Part shown: positions 42,957 to 54,407 of the stretch, piece after piece
How the letters are laid out: the number at the start of each line of letters is the position of its first letter
Numbering within the stretch: position 1 is the stretch's first letter
Source: BOG-994 sp049514215
GTDB lineage: Bacteria > Pseudomonadota > Gammaproteobacteria > Burkholderiales > Burkholderiaceae_D
Length of the DNA stretch: 64,000 bases
Direction: 5' to 3'
NCBI GenBank assembly: GCA_049514215.1
Contig: JBEKVI010000002.1
Location: 1 to 64,000 of the forward strand
The notes under the pieces: generated by a model
Databases searched by the model: none
The model's input: only the letters and a program-made list of their open reading frames with translations
Told to the model about the DNA's origin: nothing
Made by a program: the position numbers and the translations under genes

Positions 42957-42964
42957 AACCGACC

Positions 42965-44263
<1,299 letters not shown>

Positions 44264-44278
44264 CCTGACCGAGCACTC

Positions 44279-46627
44279 ATGATCGAAATTACTCTGGATG
44301 GAAAGAAAGTCCAAGTGCGCGAAGGCAGCATGGTGATGGAGGCTGCCAACAAGCTCGACACCTACATCCCGCACTTCTGCTATCACAAGAAGCTCACGAT
44401 CGCGGCCAATTGCCGGATGTGCTTGGTGGATATTGAAAAGGCGCCCAAGCCACTGCCGGCGTGTGCGACCCCCGTGACGGCGGGCATGGTCGTCCACACC
44501 CGTTCCGAGAAGGCCATCAAGGCCCAAAAGGGTGTGATGGAGTTTCTTTTGATCAACCACCCTCTGGATTGTCCCATCTGTGACCAGGGCGGTGAATGCC
44601 TGCTCCAGGACCTGGCTGTCGGCTACGGTGCCTCAGCTTCGCGCTACACGGAAGAAAAGCGCGTGGTTTTCAGAAAGGACGTCGGACCGCTCGTCGGGAT
44701 GGAGGAGATGAACCGGTGCATCCACTGCACCCGATGCGTACGCTTTGGCCAAGAGATCGCCGGCATCATGGAACTGGGCATGCTGCGCCGCGGGGAGTTT
44801 GCCGAGATCACCACCTTCGTTGGGCGAACGATCGATTCTGAATTGTCCGGAAACATGATCGACATCTGTCCTGTGGGCGCCTTGACCTCGAAACCGTTTC
44901 GCTACTCCGCCCGGACCTGGGAGCTGTCCCGCCGCAAATCCGTCAGCCCTCACGACAGCCTCGGATCGAATCTGATCGTGCAGGTCAAAAACGACCGGGT
45001 CATGCGCGTTGTGCCGCTCGAGAACGAAGAGATCAACGAATGCTGGCTCTCCGACAAGGACCGCTTCTCCTACGAGGGACTCAATGCCCCGGACCGCCTG
45101 ACGCGTCCGATGCTCAAAGAGGATGGTCAGTGGCGCGAAGTCGATTGGGAGGTCGCGCTCGAGTATGTCTCGGAGGGATTGCGCTCGGTCATCACCGAGC
45201 ATGGCGCGAGCGCTTTGGGTGCACTCGCGAGTCCCCACAGCACCCTCGAGGAGTTGTTTCTGCTCCAGAAGCTGGTCCGAAGCCTGGGCTCCGAGAACAT
45301 CGATTCGAGGCTGCGCCAGTCCGATTTCAGTTTCGACGGCAAACTCTCGGGCGTGCCGTGGCTTGGCATGCCCGTGGCTGCCGTGAGTGAATTGGATTGC
45401 GCCTTCGTCATCGGCTCGTTTTTGCGCAAGGATCACCCGCTGCTGGCCCAGCGTCTGCGCCAGGCTTCCCGAAGCGGTGCGCAGGTAAGTTCGCTTCACG
45501 CCGTAGACGACGACTGGCTGATGCCGATGGCGCAGCGTTGGGTCGCAGCGCCGAGCGCCTGGATTGCTAGGCTTGCCGCACTGGCCGCATCGGTTGCGGC
45601 GCAAGCACAGGTGGCCGCACCGGTGGAGACGCCGACCGACGCCGACAGCGATGCCCTGGCGCAATCCCTTCTTTCGGGGGCCAAGAAAGCGATCTTCCTC
45701 GGCAATAGCGCGATCCACCATCCCCAGGCCTCGCAGATCTTTTTATTGGCTCAATGGATCGCCAACCAGACCGGGGCGACACTGGGTGTGCTCACCGAGG
45801 CTGCCAATAGTGTGGGCGCCTATATCGCAGGCGCGATACCACGCGGCGAAGGACTGAACGCGCGCGCCCAGCTGGAAAATCCGCGGCGCGCCTACCTCTT
45901 GCTCAATCTCGAGCCCGAACTGGACCTGGGCATGCCGCGCGCCGCGCAAGCCGCCTTGGAGGCGGCCGACCTGGTCGTGGCCCTGAGCGCATTTCGGCCC
46001 CCCAATCCGGACTTCGCCGACGTACTCTTGCCGATCGCCCCGTTCACCGAGACCTCGGGTACGTTCGTCAACGCGGAGGCACGCGCGCAAAGCTTCAATG
46101 GCGTCGTGAGACCGGCCGGCGAGACACGCCCGGGGTGGAAGGTGCTGCGCGTCCTGGGCAACCTCCTGGATCTCGAAGGCTTCCAGTACGACACGCCCGA
46201 AGCCGTGCGCGCTGAAGTGACCGGTGGAGTCACGGACTTCTCCTCTCGCTGCGCCAATGCGCTGCGCACCACGGTGGGCTTTGCGGCACCTCAGCCGGCC
46301 CCACCCGAAAGCGCGCGGCTCGAGCGTATGGCCGATGTGCCGATCTATTTCGCCGATGCCCTCGTACGGCGCGCCGAGGCGCTCCAGCAAACGCACGACG
46401 CGCGTGCGCCCGAAGTCCGCATCAATGCCCGGACAGCGGGACGTCTCGGTTTGGCCGATGGCGACGCAGTGCGGGTGCGCCAGGGCGGGGGAGCGGCAGA
46501 ACTACCCTTGAAAATTGACGATGCCGTCGCCGACGGCGTCGCGCGCGTTGCCGCCGCGCACGCCTCGACGTCCGGGCTTGCCACGCAGTTTGGCTGGCTC
46601 GAGCTGGAAAAAGCGGGGGTGGCATGA
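44279..46627 (+). CDS. nuoG: NADH-quinone oxidoreductase subunit G
   Basis: The largest peripheral subunit, 782 residues. The N-terminal ferredoxin-like part carries N1b, N5 and N4 ligands (CRMCLVDIEKAPKPLPACA, HPLDCPICDQGGECLLQD, CIHCTRCVRFG, DICPVGALTSKPF). A molybdopterin-oxidoreductase-like domain follows, which in complex I binds no molybdopterin. A C-terminal beta-barrel-like region follows (VRINARTAGRLGLADGDAV). Confidence 0.96.
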   Translation: MIEITLDGKKVQVREGSMVMEAANKLDTYIPHFCYHKKLTIAANCRMCLVDIEKAPKPLPACATPVTAGMVVHTRSEKAIKAQKGVMEFLLINHPLDCPICDQGGECLLQDLAVGYGASASRYTEEKRVVFRKDVGPLVGMEEMNRCIHCTRCVRFGQEIAGIMELGMLRRGEFAEITTFVGRTIDSELSGNMIDICPVGALTSKPFRYSARTWELSRRKSVSPHDSLGSNLIVQVKNDRVMRVVPLENEEINECWLSDKDRFSYEGLNAPDRLTRPMLKEDGQWREVDWEVALEYVSEGLRSVITEHGASALGALASPHSTLEELFLLQKLVRSLGSENIDSRLRQSDFSFDGKLSGVPWLGMPVAAVSELDCAFVIGSFLRKDHPLLAQRLRQASRSGAQVSSLHAVDDDWLMPMAQRWVAAPSAWIARLAALAASVAAQAQVAAPVETPTDADSDALAQSLLSGAKKAIFLGNSAIHHPQASQIFLLAQWIANQTGATLGVLTEAANSVGAYIAGAIPRGEGLNARAQLENPRRAYLLLNLEPELDLGMPRAAQAALEAADLVVALSAFRPPNPDFADVLLPIAPFTETSGTFVNAEARAQSFNGVVRPAGETRPGWKVLRVLGNLLDLEGFQYDTPEAVRAEVTGGVTDFSSRCANALRTTVGFAAPQPAPPESARLERMADVPIYFADALVRRAEALQQTHDARAPEVRINARTAGRLGLADGDAVRVRQGGGAAELPLKIDDAVADGVARVAAAHASTSGLATQFGWLELEKAGVA

Positions 46628-47718
46628 TCGATTCGGTCGTCGCGCTCGGCCAGGACGTGTTTGGATTCGCCTGGCCTTTGGCCTGGGGCCTCGTGAAGAT
46701 CGTCTGCGTGGTGCTGCCTTTGATCCTGAGCGTCGCCTATCTCACGCTGTGGGAGCGCAAGGTCATCGGATGGATGCATTTGAGGCTGGGTCCAAATCGG
46801 GTTGGCTACGGTTGGCTACAGCCATTCGCCGACGTCCTGAAACTCTTGTTCAAGGAAATCATCGTCCCGACCAATGCCAATGCGGAGCTGTTTCTGCTGG
46901 CCCCGGTCATGACCATCATGCCGGCCGTAGCGGCGTGGGCGATCATCCCTTTTGGTCCGGACCGCGCCGTGGGCAACATCAACGCGGGTTTGCTTTATGT
47001 CATGGCCATCACCTCCATCGAGGTGTACGGAATCATCATCGCCGGTTGGGCCTCGAACTCGAAGTACGCCTTCCTGGGTGCGATGCGCGCGTCGGCCCAG
47101 ATGGTGTCCTACGAGATCGCGATGGGGTTCGCCCTCGTGGTCGTGCTCATGGTCAGTGGCAGCTTGAACCTGACCGAGATTGTCCAATCGCAGGAGCGCG
47201 GCTGGTTCGCAACCCACGGGTTGACCTTTCTGTCCTGGAACTGGCTGCCGTTGCTGCCGATCTTTGTCATCTACTTTGTCTCCGGGGTCGCCGAAACCAA
47301 CCGGCACCCGTTCGACGTGGTCGAAGGTGAGTCCGAGATCGTGGCCGGGCACATGGTCGAGTATTCGGGGATGGGGTTCGCGATGTTCTTTCTCGCCGAG
47401 TACATGAACATGATCCTCATCTCGGCGCTGGCGTCGGTCATGTTTCTGGGTGGCTGGACGGCCCCAGTCTCGTTTGCCCTCGTGGGCATGGAGACACCAG
47501 GGTGGATTGCGGACTCGCTGCCATTTTGGAATTGGGCCTGGTTCATCGGCAAGACGTTTTTTATGGTGACCTTGTTCATCTGGTTTCGCGCCACATTTCC
47601 TCGCTATCGCTATGACCAGATCATGCGACTGGGCTGGAAGGTATTCATCCCGCTTGCGCTCGTCTGGCTCATGGTTGTGGGCTTGTGGATGCAGACGCCC
47701 CTGAACATCTGGAAATAA
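46624..47718 (+). CDS. nuoH: NADH-quinone oxidoreductase subunit H
   Basis: The membrane subunit joining the arms, 364 residues and about eight helices. RKVIGWMHLRLGPNRVGYG and the quinone-channel loop AETNRHPFDVVEGESEIVAG are diagnostic. It overlaps nuoG by four bases (ATGA). Confidence 0.97.
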   Translation: MIDSVVALGQDVFGFAWPLAWGLVKIVCVVLPLILSVAYLTLWERKVIGWMHLRLGPNRVGYGWLQPFADVLKLLFKEIIVPTNANAELFLLAPVMTIMPAVAAWAIIPFGPDRAVGNINAGLLYVMAITSIEVYGIIIAGWASNSKYAFLGAMRASAQMVSYEIAMGFALVVVLMVSGSLNLTEIVQSQERGWFATHGLTFLSWNWLPLLPIFVIYFVSGVAETNRHPFDVVEGESEIVAGHMVEYSGMGFAMFFLAEYMNMILISALASVMFLGGWTAPVSFALVGMETPGWIADSLPFWNWAWFIGKTFFMVTLFIWFRATFPRYRYDQIMRLGWKVFIPLALVWLMVVGLWMQTPLNIWK

Positions 47719-47733
47719 CCCTGGGAATCTCTG

Positions 47734-48222
47734 ATGGAAGCGATCAAGGAGTTTTTTGGCAGCCTGATGCTAGGCGAACTGCTCAAGGGCATGGCGCTGA
47801 CGGGGCGCTACATGTTCGCCCGCAAGATCACGATCCAGTTTCCCGAGGAGAAGACGCCCGCCTCACCGCGCTTTCGCGGCTTGCATGCGCTCAGGCGTTA
47901 TCCGAACGGCGAGGAGCGCTGCATCGCCTGCAAGCTGTGCGAGGCGGTGTGCCCTGCTTTGGCCATCACGATCGAGTCGGACCAGCGCTCCGACGGCACG
48001 CGCCGCACCACGCGTTACGACATCGATCTGACGAAATGCATATTCTGCGGATTCTGCGAGGAATCCTGTCCGGTGGACTCGATCGTTGAGACTCACATCC
48101 TGGAATATCACGGCGAAAAGCGCGGTGATCTTTACTATACCAAGGAGATGCTATTGGCTGTCGGGGATCGCTACGAAAACGAGATCGCGCAGGCGCGCGA
48201 GGCCGACGCGGCCTATCGTTAA
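47734..48222 (+). CDS. nuoI: NADH-quinone oxidoreductase subunit I
   Basis: The 8Fe ferredoxin-like subunit, 162 residues, with N6a and N6b clusters bound by CIACKLCEAVCP and CIFCGFCEESCP. The N-terminal amphipathic helices anchor it to NuoH. It is 15 bases after nuoH. Confidence 0.97.
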   Translation: MEAIKEFFGSLMLGELLKGMALTGRYMFARKITIQFPEEKTPASPRFRGLHALRRYPNGEERCIACKLCEAVCPALAITIESDQRSDGTRRTTRYDIDLTKCIFCGFCEESCPVDSIVETHILEYHGEKRGDLYYTKEMLLAVGDRYENEIAQAREADAAYR

Positions 48223-48297
48223 AGTCACGAACCGAAGGGGTGGCGATCGCGCCCTTAGGGCAGGGCTCGCGCAACGCCGGCACGCACAAGAATAAAT

Positions 48298-48903
48298 ATG
48301 GATAAAACCTTTTTCGTCACGGTCTTCTACATCTTTTTCGTGATCGTCGTGTTTGCCGCCCTGCGCGTCATCACGGCGCGCAATCCCGTGCATGCGGCAC
48401 TTTACCTTGTGCTCGCCTTCTTTTCGGCCGCGGCGATCTGGCTGCTTTTGCGCGCGGAGTTCCTTGCGATCGTCCTGGTGCTGGTCTACGTCGGTGCCGT
48501 CATGGTGCTTTTTCTTTTCGTCGTCATGATGCTCGACATCAATCTGGACAAGCTGCGCGAGGGATTCTGGAAGCATCTGCCTTTTGCGGCGCTCATCGGG
48601 GTGCTGATCGTCCTTGAAATGGCCCTGGTCCTGGTCCGCACCTTCCTTTCGCCCGAAAGCAATGCCCCCGTCATCCCTGCCGGGACGAGCAATACGCACG
48701 AACTCGGGTTACTCATCTATACGCATTACGTGTTCGCCTTCGAAGTGGCGGCCGTGATCCTGCTTTTGGCCATCGTCGCGGCGGTGGCATTGACGCTCAG
48801 GCGCCGCAAGGACGTTCGGGGTCAGGTCCCGTCGCAGCAGATCGCGGTTCAGCGCGCCGACCGGATCCGCATCGTCTCCATGCCCAGCGAGAAGAAGGAA
48901 TAG
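48298..48903 (+). CDS. nuoJ: NADH-quinone oxidoreductase subunit J
   Basis: A membrane subunit of 201 residues with five hydrophobic helices. ARNPVHAALYLVLAFFSAAAI-like and VLVYVGAVMVLFLFVVMML match the conserved TM2-TM3 pi-bulge region. The 75-base gap before it is the widest in the operon. Confidence 0.95.
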   Translation: MDKTFFVTVFYIFFVIVVFAALRVITARNPVHAALYLVLAFFSAAAIWLLLRAEFLAIVLVLVYVGAVMVLFLFVVMMLDINLDKLREGFWKHLPFAALIGVLIVLEMALVLVRTFLSPESNAPVIPAGTSNTHELGLLIYTHYVFAFEVAAVILLLAIVAAVALTLRRRKDVRGQVPSQQIAVQRADRIRIVSMPSEKKE

Positions 48904-48910
48904 GGGAGCT

Positions 48911-49240
48911 ATGTCGATCTTGACCGGTGTCTTTAATCTCGGGCTGGCGCACTACCTTGTGCTTGGCGCAATCCTGTTTTCGATTGGTGTTGTCGGTATT
49001 TTTCTGAACCGTCGAAATCTCATCGTGCTGCTCATGGCCATCGAGCTCATGCTCCTGGCCGTCAACACCAATTTCATCGCCTTCTCGCACTACCTCGGGG
49101 ACTACACCGGCCAGGTCTTCGTGTTCTTCGTCCTGACGGTGGCCGCGGCCGAGTCGGCCATCGGGCTTGCCATCCTCGTGCTGTTGTTCCGCAATCTGAA
49201 CACGATCAACGTCGAGGATCTCGACGAACTGAAGGGTTGA
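48911..49240 (+). CDS. nuoK: NADH-quinone oxidoreductase subunit K
   Basis: An antiporter-like small membrane subunit of 109 residues with three helices. The membrane-buried glutamates are in MAIELMLLAVN and VAAAESAIGLAILVLLF. The N-terminus is about eight residues longer than the usual 101. Confidence 0.96.
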   Translation: MSILTGVFNLGLAHYLVLGAILFSIGVVGIFLNRRNLIVLLMAIELMLLAVNTNFIAFSHYLGDYTGQVFVFFVLTVAAAESAIGLAILVLLFRNLNTINVEDLDELKG

Positions 49241-49244
49241 AACG

Positions 49245-51308
49245 GTGGAATCGATCAGTCCCAATCTTCTTCTAGCCATCCCGCTGGCGCCACTGGCCGG
49301 GGCGATTCTCGCCGGCCTGTTCGGCAAGACCATCGGCCGCTCGGGGGCTCACGTGGTCACGATCCTCGGGGTCACGATTGCCTTCGTGCTCTCGATCATG
49401 GTGCTCCTCGACGTCCTGGGCGGGGCGCGCTGGGACGCGACGGTCTACACCTGGGCCGCAAGCGGTTCGCTCAACCTGGAGGTCGGCTTTCTGATCGATC
49501 CTCTGACGGTCACCATGCTCGTGGTCGTGACCTTCGTCTCGCTCATGGTCCACATCTACACGATCGGCTATATGGCCGACGATCCCGGATACCAGCGCTT
49601 CTTCGCTTATATCTCGCTGTTCACCTTCTCCATGCTCATGCTGGTCATGGCCAACAACTTTCTCCAGCTCTTCTTTGGCTGGGAGGCGGTGGGCCTGGTT
49701 TCCTACCTTCTCATCGGTTTCTGGTATACGCGGCCCACGGCGATCTATGCGAACCTGAAGGCGTTCTTGGTGAACCGGGTGGGCGACTTCGGTTTCATCC
49801 TGGGGATCGGCCTTTTACTGTCGGCCACGGGCTCGCTGCATTACGCTGACGTCTTCGCACAGGCTCCGCAACTGGCCACCCAACTCGTCCCTGCAACGAG
49901 CTGGGGGCTTCTTACGGCAAGCTGCATTTGTCTTTTTATCGGCGCGATGGGCAAGTCGGCCCAGTTTCCGCTGCACGTGTGGCTTCCGGACTCCATGGAA
50001 GGTCCCACGCCGATTTCGGCCCTGATCCACGCGGCGACCATGGTGACTGCCGGCATTTTCATGGTGGCGCGGATGTCGCCCCTGTTCGAACTTTCCGATA
50101 CGGCCTTGTCCTTTGTCATCGTGATCGGTGCCATCACCGCTCTTTTCATGGGGTTTTTGGGCCTGGTCCAAAACGATATCAAGCGCGTCGTCGCCTATTC
50201 AACGCTGTCCCAGCTGGGCTACATGACCGTGGCCTTGGGTGTGTCCGCTTATCCGATCGCCATTTTTCACCTCATGACCCACGCCTTCTTCAAGGCGCTC
50301 TTGTTCCTTGGCGCAGGCTCGGTGATTCTGGGAATGCATCACGATCAGGACATCCGCAACATGGGCGGACTCTGGAAGTACATGAAGATCACCTGGCTGA
50401 CTTCGCTCATCGGTTCTTTGGCGCTGATCGGGACTCCGGGATTTTCGGGCTTTTATTCCAAGGACAGCATCATCGAGGCTGTTGCCGCCTCGCAGCTGTG
50501 GGGCGCCAATGTCGCCTACATTGCGCTCCTGGGCGGGGTTTTCGTGACGGCGCTCTACTCGTTTCGCATGTATTTCCTGGTCTTCCACGGTAAGGAGCGC
50601 TTCCATACCGGAACGGCGGCGGCACACCACAGCGAGTCGGCTGCGGCCGCGGCCGACGTGCACGAGGTGGACGTGAAGTCGGAGGCAGACGATGCGCAGC
50701 ACGGCCACGATCACCACCAAGGCGTGCCGCACGAATCACCCTGGGTCGTGACGTTTCCCTTGATCGCACTGGCCTTCTTCTCGATTTGCGCCGGCTACAT
50801 CATCGGGCCCTTTCTGTACGGAGATTTTTTCAAGGGCGCGATCTTCGTTGCCGATCAGCATGAATCGATGGCCCACCTGAAGGAGGAATTTACCGGTGTG
50901 CTGCCCATGACCTTCGATGCGCTCGTGGGACTGCCATTTTGGTTTGCGCTCGCTGGCGTCGTGCTTGCATGGTATTTGTATCTCAAAAATACGGGGCTTC
51001 CGGCGGTGCTGGAAAAGCGCTTTTCGGGTCTTTACGCCCTCCTCGAGAACAAGTACTACCTGGATCGCTTCAACGACGTCGTCTTCGCCAAGGGCGCGCG
51101 CCTGCTCGGCGGCGGACTGTGGCGGCGTGGCGACCAGGGCGTCATCGACGGCTTCTTCGTCAACGGCAGCGCCCGCGCCGTGGGCTGGATCGCAAGCGTG
51201 CTGCGCCAGCTCCAGACCGGAATCCTCTCGCACTATGCGATTTCCATGCTGGTGGGCGTTCTGGCCCTCATGACCTGGTTCGTGGTACGCCAGATCATCT
51301 TTCACTGA
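49245..51308 (+). CDS. nuoL: NADH-quinone oxidoreductase subunit L
   Basis: The distal Mrp-type proton-pumping subunit, 687 residues and about 16 helices, with the long lateral helix near the C-terminus. FFGWEAVGLVSYLLIGFW carries the key Glu, and GAMGKSAQFPLHVWLPD the key Lys. A His/Ala/Glu-rich hydrophilic insert near residues 455-500 (AAAHHSES, HGHDHHQG) lies between two helices. The start is GTG. Confidence 0.96.
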   Translation: MESISPNLLLAIPLAPLAGAILAGLFGKTIGRSGAHVVTILGVTIAFVLSIMVLLDVLGGARWDATVYTWAASGSLNLEVGFLIDPLTVTMLVVVTFVSLMVHIYTIGYMADDPGYQRFFAYISLFTFSMLMLVMANNFLQLFFGWEAVGLVSYLLIGFWYTRPTAIYANLKAFLVNRVGDFGFILGIGLLLSATGSLHYADVFAQAPQLATQLVPATSWGLLTASCICLFIGAMGKSAQFPLHVWLPDSMEGPTPISALIHAATMVTAGIFMVARMSPLFELSDTALSFVIVIGAITALFMGFLGLVQNDIKRVVAYSTLSQLGYMTVALGVSAYPIAIFHLMTHAFFKALLFLGAGSVILGMHHDQDIRNMGGLWKYMKITWLTSLIGSLALIGTPGFSGFYSKDSIIEAVAASQLWGANVAYIALLGGVFVTALYSFRMYFLVFHGKERFHTGTAAAHHSESAAAAADVHEVDVKSEADDAQHGHDHHQGVPHESPWVVTFPLIALAFFSICAGYIIGPFLYGDFFKGAIFVADQHESMAHLKEEFTGVLPMTFDALVGLPFWFALAGVVLAWYLYLKNTGLPAVLEKRFSGLYALLENKYYLDRFNDVVFAKGARLLGGGLWRRGDQGVIDGFFVNGSARAVGWIASVLRQLQTGILSHYAISMLVGVLALMTWFVVRQIIFH

Positions 51309-51337
51309 CCGGACCACTCGAGGCTATAAGAATAACA

Positions 51338-52831
51338 ATGCAGCAGACGATTCCCTACCTTAGTCTGTCGATCTGGCTCCCGATCGGATTCGGGCTGCTG
51401 ATCCTCATCGTCGGCACTGACTCCCGTGCGGGACTGTCGCGAGGACTGGCGCTGATCGGTTCGCTCTTGAGCTTTTTGGTCACGCTACCCCTCTACATCG
51501 GGTTCGACACGTCAAGCGCATCGCTCCAGTTTGTCGAGAGCGCTCCCTGGATCGAGCGATTGGGCGCGAACTATGGTCTGGGGGTCGATGGGATCTCGCT
51601 CTGGTTCGTACTTTTGACGGCCGCCATCACGGTAATCGTCGTGATCTCGGCCTGGGAGGTCATCAAGACCAGCGTGGCACAGTACTTCGCCGCCTTCCTG
51701 ATTCTTTCCGGCCTCATGGTGGGCGTCTTTAGTGCGACCGACGGATTGCTGTTCTACGTTTTCTTCGAGGCGACCCTGATCCCGATGTATATCATCATCG
51801 GCATCTGGGGCGGCCCCAACCGGATGTATGCGGCGATCAAGTTCTTCCTCTACACGCTGCTGGGCTCCTTGCTCACGATGGTCGCGATCATCTATCTCTG
51901 GTACAAGTCGGGCGGCAGCTTCGAGATCAAGACCTGGCAAGAGCTCCCCTTGACCGAGACCGCGCAGCTGCTTCTTTTTGGCGCCTTCTTCATGGCCTTC
52001 GCGGTCAAAGTGCCAATGTGGCCGGTCCACACCTGGCTTCCCGACGCGCACGTGGAGGCGCCCACCGGCGGCTCGGTGGTGCTGGCCGCCATCATGCTGA
52101 AGTTGGGTGCCTATGGCTTCGTGCGCTTCTCGCTTCCGATCCTGCCCGATGCCAGTCACGAGCTGGCCGGATTCGTGATCACGCTCTCGCTCATTGCCGT
52201 CATCTACGTCGGATTCGTAGCCATGGTTCAAAGCGACATGAAAAAGCTCGTGGCCTATTCGTCGATCGCACACATGGGCTTCGTCACGCTCGGGTTCTTC
52301 ATTTTTAGCACCTTCGGCATGGAGGGCGCCCTCATCCAGATGATCTCCCACGGATTCGTCTCGGGCGCGATGTTCCTTTGTATCGGGGTGCTCTACGACC
52401 GCATGCACTCGCGCCTGATCGCCGACTACGGTGGCGTGGTCAACACCATGCCTGTGTTCGCGTCGTTGTTCATGCTCTTTGCGATGGCGAACTGCGGGCT
52501 GCCGGCCACGAGCGGATTCGTCGGCGAGTTTTTCGTCATCCTGGCGTCGGTCCAGTTTAATTTCTGGATCGGTCTGCTGGCGGCCACCGCGCTGATCCTG
52601 GGTGCGGCCTACACCTTGTGGATGTACAAGCGAGTGATCTTCGGTGCCGTCGCCAATGCCCACGTGGCGGCCTTGAAGGACTTAAGCGCCCGTGAATTCG
52701 TGATGCTTGCGCTCCTGGCCGTCGCCACCCTCTACATGGGTCTCTATCCCAAACCGTTCGTCGATGTCATGCATGCCTCGGTGGTCGACCTCGAAAAGCA
52801 CGTGGCGGTCAAGAAACTGGGAGAGCACTAA
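51338..52831 (+). CDS. nuoM: NADH-quinone oxidoreductase subunit M
   Basis: The second antiporter-like proton-pumping subunit, 497 residues, about 14 helices. Key residues lie in FFEATLIPMYIIIGIWGG and KVPMWPVHTWLPDAHVEAP. ATG 51338 fits the family N-terminus; upstream sequence in this frame belongs to nuoL out of frame. Confidence 0.96.
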   Translation: MQQTIPYLSLSIWLPIGFGLLILIVGTDSRAGLSRGLALIGSLLSFLVTLPLYIGFDTSSASLQFVESAPWIERLGANYGLGVDGISLWFVLLTAAITVIVVISAWEVIKTSVAQYFAAFLILSGLMVGVFSATDGLLFYVFFEATLIPMYIIIGIWGGPNRMYAAIKFFLYTLLGSLLTMVAIIYLWYKSGGSFEIKTWQELPLTETAQLLLFGAFFMAFAVKVPMWPVHTWLPDAHVEAPTGGSVVLAAIMLKLGAYGFVRFSLPILPDASHELAGFVITLSLIAVIYVGFVAMVQSDMKKLVAYSSIAHMGFVTLGFFIFSTFGMEGALIQMISHGFVSGAMFLCIGVLYDRMHSRLIADYGGVVNTMPVFASLFMLFAMANCGLPATSGFVGEFFVILASVQFNFWIGLLAATALILGAAYTLWMYKRVIFGAVANAHVAALKDLSAREFVMLALLAVATLYMGLYPKPFVDVMHASVVDLEKHVAVKKLGEH

Positions 52832-52832
52832 G

Positions 52833-54335
52833 ATGCTGACCGAAGATCCGTGGAGCATCAATCTTTTGCCCGCTTATCCCGAGATCCTTCTCGTTGTCGC
52901 GGTTTCTGCCATCCTGCTCATCGACATGTTTCTAAGCGACGCGCGCCGCGTCGTGACCTATGTGCTCTCGCTTGTGACGATCGCCTTTTGCGCGGTCGTC
53001 AATCTCGCCTTCCTGATCGACGCGGATACGATCTACACGTTTAACAACATGTTCGTGAGCGATCCGATGTCGAATCTCCTGAAGGTGGGGACGTATCTGG
53101 CCGTGGCGATGAGCTTCGTCTATTCACGGGAATTCGTGATCCAGCGCGGGTTGGTCTCCGGGGAGCGCGGCGGGGAATTCTATGCCATCGCCTTGTTCGC
53201 CCTCCTGGGCCAGATGGTGATGATCTCCGCGAACAACTTCCTGTCGATCTATCTCGGCCTGGAGCTCATGTCGCTGTCGCTCTACGCGATGTGTGCGCTG
53301 GCGCGCGATGACCGAGCCGCCACCGAGGCTTCGATGAAGTACTTCATCCTGGGTGCGCTCGCCTCGGGATTTCTCCTCTACGGCATGTCCATGGTCTATG
53401 GCGCGACCGGCTCGCTCGACCTGACGGTCATCGCCCGCGAACTGGCGAGCGGGGGTTCGAGCCATACCATCATGGTCTTTGGCCTCGTCTTTCTGGTTGC
53501 GGGCTTGGCCTTTAAGCTCGGCGTCGTCCCGTTTCACATGTGGATACCCGACGTCTATCAGGGGGCGCCCACGGCAGTCACGCTGATGATCGGGGGGGCG
53601 CCGAAACTGGCCGCTTTTGCCATCACCTTGCGCATTCTGGTCGAGGGCATGATCGTCTTCGCCGTGGACTGGCAGCAGATGCTCATCGTCTTGGCCGTGC
53701 TTTCGCTGGCGCTGGGCAATATCGCAGCCATCGCCCAGACGAGCGTCAAACGCCTCCTTGGCTACTCGACCATCGCGCAGATGGGCTTCATGCTGCTGGG
53801 ATTGTTCTCCGGTGTCGTGGGCGGGAACGCCTACTCGGCCGCCTCGGCCTATGGCGCTGCGATGTTCTATGTTCTGACCTATGTCGTAACCGTACTGGGG
53901 GCGTTCGGTGTTCTCATGCTGCTCTCGCGGGCCGGCTACGAGGCCGACAGCATGGAGGACCTCAAGGGCCTGTTCAAGCGAAGCCCGGTGGCTGCCGGCG
54001 TCATGCTCGTCATCATGTTCTCGCTCACCGGAATTCCCCCGACCGTGGGGTTTTACGCCAAGTTCGTGGTCGTCAATGCAGCCGTCGTCGCAGGACAGGT
54101 GGGACTTGCGGTATTCGCCCTCATGATGTCGCTCATCGCGGCTTACTACTACTTGCGTATCGTCAAGCTCATGTTTTTCGACGACCCTGTAAGCGATGTG
54201 CCGGTGGCCCCCGCAAGACTCGATATGCGGCTCTTGCTGGCGGCCAACGGAGCGGCCGTCGTCGCCTTCGGGATCGTGCCGGGTTGGCTCATGCAATACT
54301 GTCTTATCGCGATCACGCGAACCTTGGCCTCCTAG
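52833..54335 (+). CDS. nuoN: NADH-quinone oxidoreductase subunit N
   Basis: The third antiporter-like subunit, 500 residues, about 14 helices. It has IYLGLELMSLSLYAMCALARD with the buried Glu, and FKLGVVPFHMWIPDVYQGAP. It starts one base after nuoM and ends the operon. Confidence 0.96.
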   Translation: MLTEDPWSINLLPAYPEILLVVAVSAILLIDMFLSDARRVVTYVLSLVTIAFCAVVNLAFLIDADTIYTFNNMFVSDPMSNLLKVGTYLAVAMSFVYSREFVIQRGLVSGERGGEFYAIALFALLGQMVMISANNFLSIYLGLELMSLSLYAMCALARDDRAATEASMKYFILGALASGFLLYGMSMVYGATGSLDLTVIARELASGGSSHTIMVFGLVFLVAGLAFKLGVVPFHMWIPDVYQGAPTAVTLMIGGAPKLAAFAITLRILVEGMIVFAVDWQQMLIVLAVLSLALGNIAAIAQTSVKRLLGYSTIAQMGFMLLGLFSGVVGGNAYSAASAYGAAMFYVLTYVVTVLGAFGVLMLLSRAGYEADSMEDLKGLFKRSPVAAGVMLVIMFSLTGIPPTVGFYAKFVVVNAAVVAGQVGLAVFALMMSLIAAYYYLRIVKLMFFDDPVSDVPVAPARLDMRLLLAANGAAVVAFGIVPGWLMQYCLIAITRTLAS

Positions 54336-54407
54336 CCACCCGCGAACTTCCCGGTCGCCGCGCGCCCAAGGCCGCTGCACCGGATTACTCCCAGACCTTT
54401 ACCGCCG

